A stretch of 64,000 nt of DNA, taken from positions 1,136,001 to 1,200,000 of the forward strand of contig NZ_CP097149.1 in the NCBI RefSeq assembly GCF_023370075.1. The letters run 5' to 3'. A program made the translations under genes and the position numbers. Below the pieces are notes generated by a model. It made no database searches. It saw only the letters and a list, made by a program, of their open reading frames with translations, and was not told the origin of the DNA. Of the stretch, positions 29,766-40,237 are shown piece after piece (position 1 is the stretch's first letter; each line of letters begins with the position of its first letter). Source of the DNA: Deinococcus sp. QL22 (GTDB lineage: Bacteria; Deinococcota; Deinococci; Deinococcales; Deinococcaceae).

Positions 29766-31661
29766 ATGAACCCCCCAAATCAAATAGAAACCGCTTTTGA
29801 GACGGGAAATTACCGGACTGTCATCACACTTGCTACCGAGTTGCAGCAGATGAATGCTGCTACTTGGCGAATGTTGGGATTGTCACATCTTCGCTTACGC
29901 GAATTCGAAATTGCTGAGACGCCGTTAACCCGAGCTTCAATTTTGGGCGACCATGAAGCAATGGTTGAACTGGGAAATTTGATGCGTCTGATGGGACGTT
30001 TTGAAGATGCAGCTCAACATTTTGCACACTTGGGGCCGATGCCTGCCGGGGAACTGAGCCTCCGGTTACAGCGGTGGTGGGGCACGACAGAATTCCAAAT
30101 GGGGCAAGTGGAATCTGGCCTAGCGCGATGTGAAAAGGCTTGGCATGGCTATATTTCATTGGGTGATGACGAACTGACCGGCCGAATAACCCAAACCTTG
30201 GCACAAATGTATAGCGTTTTAGGAAATGTGTCACGTGCTCTACAGCTTAATAAAGAAGCCTTGCGTGTACTGAGCGTGGATCCAGTTCCTTATCCACGCC
30301 TCTCTACATTGCAGAGCATTGCTGCAATTTATATTGAAGCACGTCTGTTTGAGGAAGCGGAGGTCTATGTAAGAGAGTCCCGGCAAATTCTAAAAAACTC
30401 AGAATACTACTCCCTTCAATGGATGATTCCGGTACTTACCAATGAGGCTGACATCTATCGCTTGAAGGAAGATCGTCCCCGTACACTCCGGGCACTTTTA
30501 GAACTACGTGAATTGGTTGATGATTCGAGCGAATACGAAGCCCGTATTTGGGTGGCGTCCCGCTTGGCCGAGTTTCACAGCGAGCAAGGCCAATTTGCAC
30601 AGGCGCTAGAAGCCTTGCATGCGGGTGTAGACGCAGGCGAGGAATTGCCCGCTGCTCTGCTGGTCACACGTGGCGTGGTGTTCCGGCGGCGCGGGCAGAT
30701 AGAACTGGCCCTGCTGGATTTCGAGGCTGCCCTCCCCGGCGTGCGCGAATCGGGCGACTCGCATCTACTGACGCGGGCGCTGCTGCACCTATCGGATTCG
30801 TTGCGGCGTGCAGGAAGAGGGCAGGAGTCCGTAGAAGTGCTGCGTGAAGGGCTGGAGAGATTGCTGCAAGACAAAGACAAGGCCCGCTTCCGGCCTGACT
30901 TGGAGGAACTGAGCGAGCTGACGCACAGCGCCATGCTGGAACCCCACGTGGCCCCGTTTATGGAAGCGGTCATCGAAAAAATTGCGGCTCTGACCGGAAG
31001 TGTCCCGCTGGATGAAGAACGCCTGATTCATGCTCAGGTGGAAACGCTGGGGCGAACCCGCGTGGTACGCGACGGGCAGCCCGTGGCGCTAACCCTGCAC
31101 GGCAGCGCCCTGATGCTGGTGTATCTGGCGCGGCATCCGGGGCGTACCCGCCAAGAAATCCAGCTGGATCTGTACCCCGACAAAGACCCGGTGGCCGGAT
31201 CGAACTACATCCGCAGCGTGATTCGGGAACTGCGTGAGGCGCTGGGCAAGGGCGCTGTGGTTCACGCGGGGCCGCACAATATGCCGCGCTACTCGCTGGG
31301 GCCGGGCATCAGCCTGACCATAGACGTGCAGGAAGTAGCGCAGGCCCTGGAGCGCGGTGATATGGCCCGGATGCTGGCGCTGTACCGGGGGCCGTTTCTG
31401 AAAACTGTGACCGACAGCGAGTGGGCCGACGATTTGCGTGAACAACTGCAACGGGCGGTCACGGGGGCCATTCGCACACAAATGCGCCGGGCGCGGGATG
31501 CAGGCGACCTGAAACGCGCCCTGCTGCTGGCAAATCAACTGTTACGCGTAGACCCGTATGACCCCGAAGTGCTGGTGGAGCGCGTGGAAGTGGCCCGCGG
31601 GGTGGCCTCGCCCCAAGAAATAGCCCGCTATGTGGTGGAAATGCAGCGCATGGGGGCCTAA
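29766..31661 (+). CDS. TPR transcriptional regulator with C-terminal DNA-binding/BTAD domain
   Basis: 631 residues; start at 29766 after GAGGTGA. Residues 1 to about 400 are helical TPR-type repeats (WRMLGLSHLRLREFEIAE, ALQLNKEALRVL, HLLTRALLHLSDSLRRAGRG are examples). Residues about 420-520 read as an OmpR/SARP-type winged helix (SALMLVYLARHPGRTRQEI, SNYIRSVIRELREAL) followed by a bacterial transcriptional-activation (BTAD) domain to the end. TPR regulators are often controlled by peptides, and the divergent peptide genes make such a pair plausible. The first about 780 bases are clearly AT-richer than the rest, with a sharp change near 30545. Confidence 0.75.
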   Translation: MNPPNQIETAFETGNYRTVITLATELQQMNAATWRMLGLSHLRLREFEIAETPLTRASILGDHEAMVELGNLMRLMGRFEDAAQHFAHLGPMPAGELSLRLQRWWGTTEFQMGQVESGLARCEKAWHGYISLGDDELTGRITQTLAQMYSVLGNVSRALQLNKEALRVLSVDPVPYPRLSTLQSIAAIYIEARLFEEAEVYVRESRQILKNSEYYSLQWMIPVLTNEADIYRLKEDRPRTLRALLELRELVDDSSEYEARIWVASRLAEFHSEQGQFAQALEALHAGVDAGEELPAALLVTRGVVFRRRGQIELALLDFEAALPGVRESGDSHLLTRALLHLSDSLRRAGRGQESVEVLREGLERLLQDKDKARFRPDLEELSELTHSAMLEPHVAPFMEAVIEKIAALTGSVPLDEERLIHAQVETLGRTRVVRDGQPVALTLHGSALMLVYLARHPGRTRQEIQLDLYPDKDPVAGSNYIRSVIRELREALGKGAVVHAGPHNMPRYSLGPGISLTIDVQEVAQALERGDMARMLALYRGPFLKTVTDSEWADDLREQLQRAVTGAIRTQMRRARDAGDLKRALLLANQLLRVDPYDPEVLVERVEVARGVASPQEIARYVVEMQRMGA

Positions 31662-31711
31662 GCCGCGCCCCACTTCCAAACCCCGGCCCCGAAACCGCGT
31701 AGCCTGAGCCT

Positions 31712-32329
31712 ATGACGGGCAACCCCGAAGACAACAACGGCACGACCATGCACGCCAACTGGCCCAAGCTGGTGCCCGATGAGGCTCAGCCCTGGCAAAC
31801 GCTGGAATCGCGGGAATTGGTGCCGGGGCCGCGCTCGGTGGTGCTTGACCGGGTCGATATGGGCGGCGGGCTGGAAGGCCAGTATCAGTACCGGCCACGC
31901 GGCCCACGCGCCATTTTCGTGCTGCCTATTACCGCCGAGGGTGAGGGCGTGCTGATCCGGCAGTACCGCTACCCGCTGCGGGCCACCGTATGGGAAGTGG
32001 TCGCGGGCGGCGTGGAGCGAGGCGAGGAATTGCACTCGGCAGCCGTGCGCGAACTGCGCGAAGAGGTGGGCGGCGTGGCTGCCGAGTGGGTGGCCCTGCC
32101 GGGGTTTTATCCTCAACCCAGTATCAGCGGCGTGGTGTTCTATCCGTTTCTGGCGCTGGGGGTGACATTAGGTGACATGGCACACGAAGAAACCGAAGTG
32201 ATCGAGCGTGTGGTGCTGCCCCTGCCCGACATCTACGCTCTGCTGGACGCGGGCCAGATTCTGGACGGCCCCAGCAGCCTGACGCTGTGGCACTCACGGC
32301 GGCTACTTATGGAGCGGGGAATGTTGTAA
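31712..32329 (+). CDS. Nudix hydrolase, ADP-ribose pyrophosphatase-like
   Basis: 205 residues; a start 12 codons later (MHANWPKL) is possible. The Nudix box is complete: [23 protein letters not shown], quoted here as GVERGEE and [20 protein letters not shown] downstream is typical of ADP-ribose or NDP-sugar hydrolases. Deinococcus carries many Nudix enzymes. It lies three bases before the YigZ-family gene, so the pair is co-transcribed. Confidence 0.85.
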   Translation: MTGNPEDNNGTTMHANWPKLVPDEAQPWQTLESRELVPGPRSVVLDRVDMGGGLEGQYQYRPRGPRAIFVLPITAEGEGVLIRQYRYPLRATVWEVVAGGVERGEELHSAAVRELREEVGGVAAEWVALPGFYPQPSISGVVFYPFLALGVTLGDMAHEETEVIERVVLPLPDIYALLDAGQILDGPSSLTLWHSRRLLMERGML

Positions 32330-32331
32330 GC

Positions 32332-32958
32332 ATGCCGCTGGAACTGCCCGAACTGCCGCCCCCGTTTACCACACTGGCCGCCCCGCACCGCCACAGCGCC
32401 GTCATAGAGGGCAGTGAATTCCTGGCCTTTGCTGAACGCGCCGACTCGCCGCCGGAAGCGTTGGCGCAGTCGGCGGCGTTGCGGGCCAAGTATTCCGACG
32501 CCACGCACCACTGCTGGGCCTACCAGATCGGCCCGCTGTACCGCTTCAGCGATGACGGCGAACCGGGCGGCACGGCGGGCGCGCCCATCTTGCGGGCTGT
32601 GGGCGGGCAGGGCGTAGACCGCGTGATGGTGGTGGTTGTCCGCTATTACGGGGGCACCAAACTGGGCACGGGCGGGCTGGTGCGGGCCTACGGGGGCGCG
32701 GCGGCAGAGTGCCTCAGAACCGCGCCGCGTGTGCTGGTGCGCGGGCGCGTCACATTGCGCGTGGGCGTAGGCTTCGGCCACCTCAGCGCCCTATATCACC
32801 TGCTGGGCAGCGTGGACGCCGTGCGCGGCGAGGAAGAATTCACGGCGGCGGGCGTGCTGTTGCCGGTCAGCCTCTATCCAGAAGACGCGCCCGCCTTTGC
32901 ACAGGCGATAACGGACGCCACGAGCGGCGCGGCGACGCTGGAGGTGGTGGAGGATTGA
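32332..32958 (+). CDS. YigZ/IMPACT-family protein
   Basis: 208 residues starting [15 protein letters not shown]. The UPF0029 N-terminal domain is shown by [31 protein letters not shown] and [17 protein letters not shown]. The C-terminal domain has the ferredoxin-like fold. Related to eukaryotic IMPACT and bacterial YigZ; a role in translation or nucleic-acid handling is suggested for the family but not settled. The start overlaps nothing; it follows the Nudix gene by two bases. Confidence 0.88.
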   Translation: MPLELPELPPPFTTLAAPHRHSAVIEGSEFLAFAERADSPPEALAQSAALRAKYSDATHHCWAYQIGPLYRFSDDGEPGGTAGAPILRAVGGQGVDRVMVVVVRYYGGTKLGTGGLVRAYGGAAAECLRTAPRVLVRGRVTLRVGVGFGHLSALYHLLGSVDAVRGEEEFTAAGVLLPVSLYPEDAPAFAQAITDATSGAATLEVVED

Positions 32959-33119
32959 GTTGGAAGGTGAACCCCCGTTGCTCACGCGATGCCCTTTCCC
33001 TCAGAGATGGAGAAGCACTCCTGTTTGTCTCCTCTCGGAGGGGAGACGGCCCGGAGCGACGGAGGGGTTGACACGAATTGTCACTCTGACTCTGCTCCGG
33101 CACGCTCTACACTCCCCCC
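32959..33119. other. Intergenic region before ispF
   Basis: Contains the dispersed repeat CCCCCGTTGCTCACGC at 32970 (see 24128) and a TTGACA at 33069 that may be the -35 box for ispF, though no good -10 was found. Confidence 0.4.
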
Positions 33120-33629
33120 ATGACCGTTCCCGCCCACCTGACCCATTCCCCTCCGCTGCCCTACCGCGTCGGATTTGGAGAAGATGCCCACCGACTGTCC
33201 GGGGGCCGCCCGCTGATTCTGGGCGGTGTGCCGATTCCCAACGCCGAAAAGGGCGCGGTGGCCCACAGTGATGGAGACGCCGTGCTGCACGCCGTGGCCG
33301 ACGCGCTGCTCTCCGGCCTCGCGCTGGGCGACATCGGCCAGTATTTTCCCGATACCGACGCGGCACACAGGGGGCTGGATTCGGCGGTGATCGTGGCGCG
33401 GGCGCTGGAATTGGTCGGGGAGCGCGGCTACGTGCCTGCAAATGTAGCGCTGGTAGTCACGCTAGATCGGCCCAAGCTGGGGCCACTGCGGGCCGCCATC
33501 GCGCAGAATGTGGCGGCGCTGCTGGGACTGCCAGAGGCGGAGGTGGGCGTGAGCTTCAAGACCTCGGAAGGCTTGGCCCCCGAGCATGTGCAAACGCGGG
33601 TCACGCTGCTGCTGGTGCGCTCTCCATGA
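33120..33629 (+). CDS. ispF: 2-C-methyl-D-erythritol 2,4-cyclodiphosphate synthase
   Basis: 169 residues. [11 protein letters not shown] gives the zinc-binding Asp and His; [16 protein letters not shown] and [10 protein letters not shown] are the substrate and metal loops; SFKTSEGL is the conserved C-terminal motif. It makes the cyclic diphosphate in the non-mevalonate isoprenoid pathway, needed here for carotenoids and quinones. Apparently single-gene. Confidence 0.93.
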   Translation: MTVPAHLTHSPPLPYRVGFGEDAHRLSGGRPLILGGVPIPNAEKGAVAHSDGDAVLHAVADALLSGLALGDIGQYFPDTDAAHRGLDSAVIVARALELVGERGYVPANVALVVTLDRPKLGPLRAAIAQNVAALLGLPEAEVGVSFKTSEGLAPEHVQTRVTLLLVRSP

Positions 33630-33807
33630 GAAGGAACTGCGATGAGTCGAAGACGCATCCGACTTGCAAAGCTGCGCAGCAGAGCAGACTTGTAAAGCTC
33701 CGCAGGAGAGCGAGTAACAAAAAGTACGGGCTGGCAGAGATGGACGGGCATCCGGCGGCCTTGTTGAGTAGCATGGGCCGGATGAACGGGAATCGGAGCA
33801 AGTCCGT
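33630..33807 (+). repeat. Interspersed intergenic repeat copy
   Basis: GCAAAGCTGCGCAGCAGAGC, GAGCGAGTAACAAAA, ACGGGCTGGC and GGGAATCGGAGCAAGTCCG recur in reverse orientation at 3860-3945. Partial relatives are at 8400-8545, 13500-13545, 46815-46865 and 63850-63885. Confidence 0.65.
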
Positions 33808-34284
33808 ATGACCACAGAACTTCCCTCCCCCCCGCTCCTGCACGTCGTCCTGTTCGAGCCCGAGAAGGCTGGAAACGTGGGCAACGTGGCCCGCACCTGT
33901 TCGGTGTTGGGGGCCGAGTTGCACCTGATCCGGCCCTTCGGCTTCCACCTGCATGACCGCGAATTCAGGCGGGCCGTGATGGACTATATGGAAGGCGTGA
34001 CCCTGCACGAACACGCGAGCTGGACGGCGTTTGCGGCTACCCTCTCCCCCACGGCGCGGGTGTGGGCCTTTACCACGCACGGCACGCAACTACACACCCA
34101 GGCAGGCTTTCAGCGCGGCGATCATCTGCTGTTTGGCCCCGAATCGCGCGGCCTACCCGTGTGGCTGCGTGACGCCCTGCCCCGGCTGAGGCTACCGCAA
34201 CCCGGTGGGGGCCGCAGCCTGAATCTGGCGGTGGCAGCGGGTGTGGCAGTGTTCGAGGCGGGGCGGCAGATTGAGGGATGGTGA
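33808..34284 (+). CDS. trmL: tRNA (cytidine/uridine-34-2'-O)-methyltransferase
   Basis: 158 residues, the family's length. SPOUT-type knotted methyltransferase: [17 protein letters not shown] at the N-terminus, [10 protein letters not shown] and the C-terminal [16 protein letters not shown] that forms the SAM-binding knot. It methylates the wobble base of leucine tRNAs. Monocistronic by appearance. Confidence 0.9.
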   Translation: MTTELPSPPLLHVVLFEPEKAGNVGNVARTCSVLGAELHLIRPFGFHLHDREFRRAVMDYMEGVTLHEHASWTAFAATLSPTARVWAFTTHGTQLHTQAGFQRGDHLLFGPESRGLPVWLRDALPRLRLPQPGGGRSLNLAVAAGVAVFEAGRQIEGW

Positions 34285-34371
34285 TGGGGGTGTGGGGCGT
34301 AGGAAAGGCGTCTAAGGGTCTAAGAGAGGGCATTGGGTGCAGCGCTTTCAACTTTCGACCACACCCTGAAT

Positions 34372-34394
34372 CACCACCGCCCCAGCACCTTAGA
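34372..34394 (+). repeat. 23-bp dispersed repeat
   Basis: The 23 bases from CACCACCGCC to CACCTTAGA are identical to 19127-19149. Both lie in intergenic sequence. Confidence 0.6.
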
Positions 34395-34456
34395 CCCTAG
34401 ACCTTTAGACCCTCAGACCCTCCCCCAGTGCAGCCCAAAACGCATAAAGTCTGTAC

Positions 34457-35722
34457 ATGTCTTCTCCTACCCCAGCTACCCCCGACTTTGAGGCCAAGCT
34501 TGCCCGCTACGCTGACCTGCTGGTGCGTGTGGGCGTGGGCCTGACGGCTGGCGGCAAAGTACGGATTGTTGCGCCCGTCGAGGCTGCCCCGTTTGCCCGT
34601 TTGGTGCAGCGGGCCGCCTTCCGCGCCGGGGCGCTGGACGCCCGCGTCAACTACGTCGACGCCCACACCGATTTGGCCCTCTACGATGAAGGCTCCGATG
34701 AGGCCGTCGCCTTCCTTCCCGCGTGGCAGGCGCAGGAGCGTGAGGCGATGGTGGCCGATGGGTACGCCTTTATCGGCATTCTGGGAGAAGACCCTTCCCT
34801 CCTGGCAGGCGTGGACGGTGGCCGGGTAGCGCGGCGCAGCAAGGCAATGGCGCAGGCCTTCCAGAAGGTCAGCGAGGCGTCGGGCAACTTTGAGGTGAGC
34901 TGGACGGTGGCGGCCATTGCGACCCCAGCTTGGGCGCGGGCCATCTTCCCCGGCCTGCCGGAAGCCGACGCCGTAGCCCGCCTCTGGGACGACATTTTCA
35001 CCGTGACCCGTGTAGATACCCCCGATCCGGTGGGCGCGTGGCAAGCGCATCTCGCAGGTCTGCAAGCCCGCACGGATCGCCTGAATCAGCAGCGATTTAC
35101 TTCCCTCCACTTTCAGGGCGAACTGGGCACCGACCTGACGGTGGGCTTGGCCGACGGACACTTCTGGCAGGGTGGGGCAGAACGGGCCAAAAACGGCGTG
35201 GTGGGCGTGCCGAACTTCCCTACCGATGAGGTCTTTACGGCCCCGCACCGTGACCGTGTAGACGGTGTGGCCGTGGCCAGCAAGCCCTTGAGCGTGCGCG
35301 GGCAACTGGTCGAAGGCATCCGGGTGAGGTTCGAGGCAGGCCGCGCCGTAGAAGTGACGGCCACACGCGGCGAAGATACCCTGCGCCAACTGATCGCCAC
35401 CGACGAGGGCGCGGCCCGCCTGGGCGAAGTGGCGCTGGTGCCCGCCAGTGCGCCTGTGTCCCGCACCGGAACTTTATTTCTGAACACTCTGTTCGATGAG
35501 AACGCCGCCAGCCACATCGCGCTGGGCCGCGCCTACCCCACCACCGTTCGGCCTGACCTGATCGGGGGTACTGAATCTCCGACCTCTTTTGCCGATCTGG
35601 GCGGCAACCACAGTCTGATTCACGTGGACTGGATGATCGGCAGCCCCGGCATGAACGTGGACGGCGTGCGCGGGGACGGCAGCCGCGAGGCGCTGATGCG
35701 GGACGGCGAATGGGTGATTTGA
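34457..35722 (+). CDS. M29-family aminopeptidase
   Basis: 421 residues. The family's C-terminal metal site is complete: [32 protein letters not shown] and [19 protein letters not shown], with two His, Glu and Asp ligands. [25 protein letters not shown] is the conserved middle (landmark [10 protein letters not shown]). It is a cobalt- or zinc-dependent aminopeptidase like Thermus AmpT. Intracellular, no signal peptide. Confidence 0.9.
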   Translation: MSSPTPATPDFEAKLARYADLLVRVGVGLTAGGKVRIVAPVEAAPFARLVQRAAFRAGALDARVNYVDAHTDLALYDEGSDEAVAFLPAWQAQEREAMVADGYAFIGILGEDPSLLAGVDGGRVARRSKAMAQAFQKVSEASGNFEVSWTVAAIATPAWARAIFPGLPEADAVARLWDDIFTVTRVDTPDPVGAWQAHLAGLQARTDRLNQQRFTSLHFQGELGTDLTVGLADGHFWQGGAERAKNGVVGVPNFPTDEVFTAPHRDRVDGVAVASKPLSVRGQLVEGIRVRFEAGRAVEVTATRGEDTLRQLIATDEGAARLGEVALVPASAPVSRTGTLFLNTLFDENAASHIALGRAYPTTVRPDLIGGTESPTSFADLGGNHSLIHVDWMIGSPGMNVDGVRGDGSREALMRDGEWVI

Positions 35723-35818
35723 GAAGCGATTAAACCTGCTGGCCTCAAATGTCAAACCCCCGGTTTTCTTCATCATCCTGAAAGCCGACTGTGTGAATAC
35801 GCCCGCTACAATGCCCCT

Positions 35819-36400
35819 ATGAGCGACGCTTACACCGACCTGCCCCAAGGCTTTACCGCAACACCCGAACTCAGCGCCGAGCGCCAGATCAAGTTCACCG
35901 CTGCCCCCGAACTCGGCGACGGCATCGAGCCCGGCAAGGACTACCGCGCCGTGCTGGACACAAGCAAAGGCCGCCTGATCGTCGATCTGTTTGCCGACGA
36001 CGCCCCCGTGACGGTCAACTCCTTCGCCTACCTGCTGCGTCATCACTACTACGACGGCATCAAGTTTCACCGCGTCATCGACGGCTTCATGGCGCAGGCG
36101 GGCGACCCCACCGGCACGGGCAGCGGCGGCCCCGGCTACGACTTTGAAGACGAATTCGGCAGCGACCACCGCCACGACGGCAAAGGCGTGCTGAGCATGG
36201 CCAACCGTGGCCCCGGCACCAACGGCAGTCAGTTCTTCGTCACCTTCACTGCCACGCCCCACCTGAACGGCAAGCACACCGTGTTTGGCCGCATCGTGGA
36301 AGGGCTGGACGTGCTGGATCGCCTGACCCGCATTCAGCCCGGCTACCCCGGCACGCCCGACATCATTGAGAAGGCGTTTTTGATCGAGCGCAGCCAGTAA
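35819..36400 (+). CDS. Peptidyl-prolyl cis-trans isomerase (cyclophilin)
   Basis: 193 residues. [28 protein letters not shown] and NGSQFFVTF are the active-site strands (landmarks [11 protein letters not shown] and SQFFVT). The bacterial-type [17 protein letters not shown] follows. It speeds proline isomerisation in the cytoplasm; there is no signal peptide. The 40-residue N-terminal extension before the core is slightly longer than usual. Confidence 0.92.
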   Translation: MSDAYTDLPQGFTATPELSAERQIKFTAAPELGDGIEPGKDYRAVLDTSKGRLIVDLFADDAPVTVNSFAYLLRHHYYDGIKFHRVIDGFMAQAGDPTGTGSGGPGYDFEDEFGSDHRHDGKGVLSMANRGPGTNGSQFFVTFTATPHLNGKHTVFGRIVEGLDVLDRLTRIQPGYPGTPDIIEKAFLIERSQ

Positions 36401-36545
36401 TCACGGCACTTACCCAGCTGAACAACCTGAACGGTTGACCAAAAGAAGGTGGATCGTGGCGCGTGGGCAACTGCGGCTACGGTTCACTTTTTTGGTGGGT
36501 TTGTGGGCTTTGTTTGTAGAGAAGTGATTCGGGCACAATACTCTC

Positions 36546-37049
36546 ATGACCAACCCTGTCCCCCTGCGCGTGCTGGCGCTGTGCCTCGGCAATATCTGCC
36601 GTTCTCCGGTGGCCGAGGCGTTGCTGCGGCGGGAATTGGCGGCGGCTGGAGTAGACGCCGTAATAGACAGCGCGGGCACCGGCGACTGGCATGTGGGCAG
36701 GCCCGCCGACCCACGCAGCGTAGACGTGGCGCGGCGGCACGGGCTGAGGCTGGGGGGCAAGGCCCGGCAACTGATCCGGCGCGATTTTGCCGACTATGAC
36801 GTGATTCTGGCGATGGATTCCCAGAATGCAGCGGAAGCCCGCGCTCTGGCTGGATCACCCGGAGCCGCCGCCCGCGTGCGCCTGATGCGTGACTTTGACC
36901 CACTGGCCCCCGGTGCGGATGTTCCCGACCCGTACATGGGCGGTAAAGAAGGCTTTGAGAGCATGTTCAAGATGCTGGAACGCAGCGCCAGAGAATTTGC
37001 GAGACAGGCCGCCCAGCCACAAAACACAGCCCAAGCTGATCCAATCTGA
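36546..37049 (+). CDS. Low-molecular-weight protein tyrosine phosphatase
   Basis: 167 residues. The P-loop CLGNICRSP has Cys13 and Arg19; the general-acid loop is VPDPYMGG with Asp in DPY. Such enzymes dephosphorylate tyrosine or arginine on proteins. No BY-kinase gene adjoins it. Confidence 0.9.
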   Translation: MTNPVPLRVLALCLGNICRSPVAEALLRRELAAAGVDAVIDSAGTGDWHVGRPADPRSVDVARRHGLRLGGKARQLIRRDFADYDVILAMDSQNAAEARALAGSPGAAARVRLMRDFDPLAPGADVPDPYMGGKEGFESMFKMLERSAREFARQAAQPQNTAQADPI

Positions 37050-37091
37050 ATCTGAGAGGGAATCGTGAGAATTCCGCAGTAAACTGATCGT

Positions 37092-37682
37092 ATGGACAAC
37101 CGCACGAACCTCGACGACTATCTCGCGGGCTTAGGGATCAGCGAGGCGGACGAGGACGAGGTCACGCCGCCGCCGCCTGCCCCGGACGCCTCGGCAGACG
37201 CTTTGCCCGCCGAGAGCACCCCCAACGAAGACCCCAAAGAGGTGCTGGAACGCTTCCTGAACGCCCTGACCAGCCGGATGGACGACACCCTCAGCGTCTC
37301 GGTGCAGCAGGCCGAAGACGCGCTGGAAGCCGAAATTACGGGTGAAAACGCTTCCAAGCTGGCAGGCCGCGACGGGCGCTTGCTGGGAGCAATTGAAGTG
37401 ATCGCCTATACGGTGCTGGCGAAACAGGCTGGCCGCAGTGACCTGCGCGTGCGAATAGATGTGGGCGGCTTCCGCAAACGGCAGGCTGACACCCTGACCA
37501 AATTGGCCGAACGCCTCGCCATTCAGGTGGCCAAAAGCGGCGAGGCGCACGAGCTTCAGCCCATGCCCGCCTCCGAGCGCCGCGTGATTCACATTGCCCT
37601 TAAGGAACACCCGGACGTGATGAGCGAATCTGTGGGCGAAGGCGCTTCCCGCCGCCTGATGATTCGGCCCCGGCACGGCTAG
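37092..37682 (+). CDS. Jag/KhpB-like RNA-binding protein (KH and R3H)
   Basis: 196 residues. An acidic N-terminus (residues 1-55) is followed by a KH-like domain (about 70-125: [25 protein letters not shown], landmark [10 protein letters not shown]) and an R3H domain (about 135-195: [35 protein letters not shown], landmarks [13 protein letters not shown]). Jag proteins bind RNA and affect cell wall and division. It is not next to yidC or rnpA as often elsewhere. Confidence 0.85.
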   Translation: MDNRTNLDDYLAGLGISEADEDEVTPPPPAPDASADALPAESTPNEDPKEVLERFLNALTSRMDDTLSVSVQQAEDALEAEITGENASKLAGRDGRLLGAIEVIAYTVLAKQAGRSDLRVRIDVGGFRKRQADTLTKLAERLAIQVAKSGEAHELQPMPASERRVIHIALKEHPDVMSESVGEGASRRLMIRPRHG

Positions 37683-37694
37683 GGCGCTTTAGCA

Positions 37695-38552
37695 TTGCCT
37701 TTGTCCACCGTCAAAATTTGGGAAATTCGGGCCATCTCGCGTTTTGTAGAGGTGGGCCTGCCTTCCTCCAAAACCGATGCGCGGGAACTGCTTAAATTCG
37801 TTTTGAGATTGGACGATACGGCCCTGTTTTTGTCGTCTGACCGGGAAGTTCCGGAGGCTCAGGCGGCGCAACTGTCGGCCCTGATAGACGCCAGAGCCGC
37901 CCGCATTCCGCTGCAACACCTGTTGGGTGAAGTGGAATGGGGCGGCGTGCGCCTGAAAGCGGACGGGCGGGCGCTGATTCCCCGGCCCGAAACCGAATGG
38001 CTGCTGCATCTGGCACTGGAAACCCTGCGCGGCACAGCCAACCCCCGCGTGCTGGACGTGGGCACAGGCACAGGTGCACTGGCACTCGGCATCAAAGTTG
38101 CCCGACCCGACGCCGCCGTGACCGCCTCCGATATCAGCGCGGATGCTTTGGCATTGGCACAGGAGAACGCCGCGCTGAACGAGCTGAACGTGCAGTTTGT
38201 GCAGGCCGACTTGCTGCACGGTTTATCTGGCCCCTACGATCTGATCGTCAGCAATCCGCCCTACTTGCCCGACGCCGACCAGCACAGTGCCGACCCGGAG
38301 GTGCGCCACGATCCCCACCTGGCCCTGTACGCCGGAGCCGATGGCCTCAGCGTGGCGCGGCCCCTCTTAGCGCAGGCGCGGGCGGCACTTGTGGCAGGCG
38401 GCGTGTTGCTGCTGGAACTCGACCCCCGCAATGCGCCCACGCTGGCCGCCGAAGCCAGAAGTCTGGGCGCGGTGACGGAGGTGTTGCCCGATCTGGCAGG
38501 CCGTGAACGCTTTGTGCAGGCCAGCTGGCCGCCCGATGTCCTGACCACTTGA
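37695..38552 (+). CDS. prmC: Release-factor glutamine methyltransferase
   Basis: 285 residues from a TTG at 37695 (a second TTG two codons later is possible). [13 protein letters not shown] and IPRPETEWL are in the N-terminal domain, [13 protein letters not shown] is the SAM site and SNPPYLP the catalytic motif. It methylates the GGQ glutamine of RF1 and RF2. Twelve bases separate it from the Jag-like gene. Confidence 0.9.
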   Translation: MPLSTVKIWEIRAISRFVEVGLPSSKTDARELLKFVLRLDDTALFLSSDREVPEAQAAQLSALIDARAARIPLQHLLGEVEWGGVRLKADGRALIPRPETEWLLHLALETLRGTANPRVLDVGTGTGALALGIKVARPDAAVTASDISADALALAQENAALNELNVQFVQADLLHGLSGPYDLIVSNPPYLPDADQHSADPEVRHDPHLALYAGADGLSVARPLLAQARAALVAGGVLLLELDPRNAPTLAAEARSLGAVTEVLPDLAGRERFVQASWPPDVLTT

Positions 38553-39063
38553 GCTGATACTGCCTTCGCGTTTTCGACACCGAACTGCGGCTGTATCACG
38601 GCCCCAGTCTGTAAGTCAGCCGGGCGGGACTGAAACGGTTGATGCAAGCTTCTCACCGAATGAGACAAACGAGACGCAGCTTAAATAGAGTGCGGCGGCG
38701 TTGGCAGGTGTGCGATTTCGCCCCACTTCCCTTCCCGTCCAGCCCGCATGAACAACCCTGCCCCGGCCCCGGCTAGGGGTGTTAAGGTGGTGTACGGCAG
38801 TGCGCGTTTTCGGCGCGTTTCTGTACATTCCCGCTGCCTCAGGCAGTTCTTCCAGTTGCGTCCCGCGAGACGCCCCAACCTGATGCACGGGTTGGTAAGC
38901 CTGTCCGAGAGACGGTGATGGGGGTTCCACACATGTTGAGCACTGCAACCTTCGAGCGTTGCCCCGGTCAGGCCTGGGGAGACGCCCGTTCTACTTTGAT
39001 GCCCCGGTGCTTAGCCGCCAAACCAACTGCCGCCAAAGTAACAGCCCTATCAGGAGAGCAACC
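38553..39063 (+). promoter_or_regulatory. Long purC leader with a set of hairpins
   Basis: 511 bases without a gene. Between 38790 and 38950 several small hairpins follow one another: CTGCC-TCA-GGCAG (38834), GCGTC-6-GACGC (38858), CCAACC-9-GGTTGG (38875) and CTGTC-5-GACGG (38901), and GCAGT/ACTGC could close over the last three. The piece TGTCCGAGAGAC resembles a conserved loop of ykkC-class riboswitches, but the other conserved parts of that class were not found in order. The ribosome-binding site for purC is AGGAGAG at 39051. Confidence 0.4.
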
Positions 39064-39807
39064 ATGACCCAGCCTGCCCACTTTCAGCCCCATCCCGACC
39101 TCGGTGAACTGCGCTACGAAGGCAAGGCCAAACGCGTGTATGCCACACCCGACCCCGCCGTGTACATCGTGGAATACAAGGACGACGCCACCGCCTTCAA
39201 CGGCGTGAAAAAGGCCCAGATTGGCGGCAAGGGAGCCATCAACAACGCGATCACGGCGGCCATTTATCCGCAGTTGGAGGCAGCGGGCATTCCCACCCAC
39301 TTCATAGAAAAGCTGAGCGAGCGCGAGCAGCGCGTGAAAGCCGTGGAGATCGTACCCGTAGAAGTGATCGTGCGGAACGTGGCGGCGGGCAGTTTTTCCA
39401 AGCGGCTGAACATAGAGGAAGGCACGCCCCTGCCCCGGCCCGTGGTGGAGTACTGCTACAAATCCGACGCGCTGGGCGACCCGCTGATCAACACGGATAC
39501 CGCCATCAGCCTCGGCTGGGCCACCGAAACCGAATTGGCCCGCATCCGTGAACTGGCCCTGCAGGTTCGCGAGTTCCTGACGCCTTTTTTCCTGGCACGC
39601 GGCATCAAACTGATCGACTTTAAGCTGGAATTTGGCAAGCTGGCCGACGGAACCATCGTGCTGGCCGATGAAATCAGCCCCGACACCTGCCGCTTCTGGG
39701 ACGCCGAAACAAACGAAAAGATGGACAAAGACCGCTTCCGGCGCGATCTGGGCGGCGTGGAAGATGCCTATGCCGAGATGCTGAAGCGCGTGACACAAGG
39801 CGTCTGA
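39064..39807 (+). CDS. purC: SAICAR synthase
   Basis: 247 residues starting [26 protein letters not shown] after [16 protein letters not shown] binds [17 protein letters not shown] and FKLEFGK are conserved; [14 protein letters not shown] carries the metal site. It joins aspartate to CAIR in purine synthesis. First gene of the pur cluster, 142 bases before purS. Confidence 0.93.
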   Translation: MTQPAHFQPHPDLGELRYEGKAKRVYATPDPAVYIVEYKDDATAFNGVKKAQIGGKGAINNAITAAIYPQLEAAGIPTHFIEKLSEREQRVKAVEIVPVEVIVRNVAAGSFSKRLNIEEGTPLPRPVVEYCYKSDALGDPLINTDTAISLGWATETELARIRELALQVREFLTPFFLARGIKLIDFKLEFGKLADGTIVLADEISPDTCRFWDAETNEKMDKDRFRRDLGGVEDAYAEMLKRVTQGV

Positions 39808-39949
39808 GGATCAAGAGTCTAAGGTAATGGGCCGAAATGCCGCTGGCCTTGCCTCTGACCCCAACCCACCCACAGCCTTCTTTTTGCCGTTCTTAGACCC
39901 TTCCCTCGACCTTTAGACTCCCCGCCCCCTGAACCTGTTAGGAGCCACC

Positions 39950-40237
39950 ATGTCCCCCGAATCCACCAAGACGTACCAGGCCAAAGTGTTCGTGACCCTC
40001 AAGCCGTCCATCCTCGATCCGCAGGGGCGCACCGTTGAACGCGCCCTGTCTCATCTGGGGCAGCAGGCCAGCAGCGTGCGCGTGGGCAAACTGATCGAAC
40101 TGCAACTGGAAGGCGAGCGCGGCGAGGTGGAAACCCGCCTGCAAGACATGGCCGTGAACGTGCTGAGCAACCCCGTGATGGAAGACGTGCGCTGGGAGCT
40201 GGAAGAAGCCCCCGTGCAGGCGGTGGCGGGCGCGTGA
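39950..40237 (+). CDS. purS: FGAM synthase subunit PurS
   Basis: 95 residues: [21 protein letters not shown] and [13 protein letters not shown] are the PurS strands. PurS bridges PurL and PurQ in the three-part FGAM synthase. Its stop overlaps the purQ GTG start by four bases. Confidence 0.93.
   Translation: MSPESTKTYQAKVFVTLKPSILDPQGRTVERALSHLGQQASSVRVGKLIELQLEGERGEVETRLQDMAVNVLSNPVMEDVRWELEEAPVQAVAGA

Noticed and set aside
38700..39000. Firm assignment of a ykkC, ZTP, SAM or T-box riboswitch before purC
   Set aside because: Only one short motif matches; the remaining conserved blocks of each class are missing or out of order.
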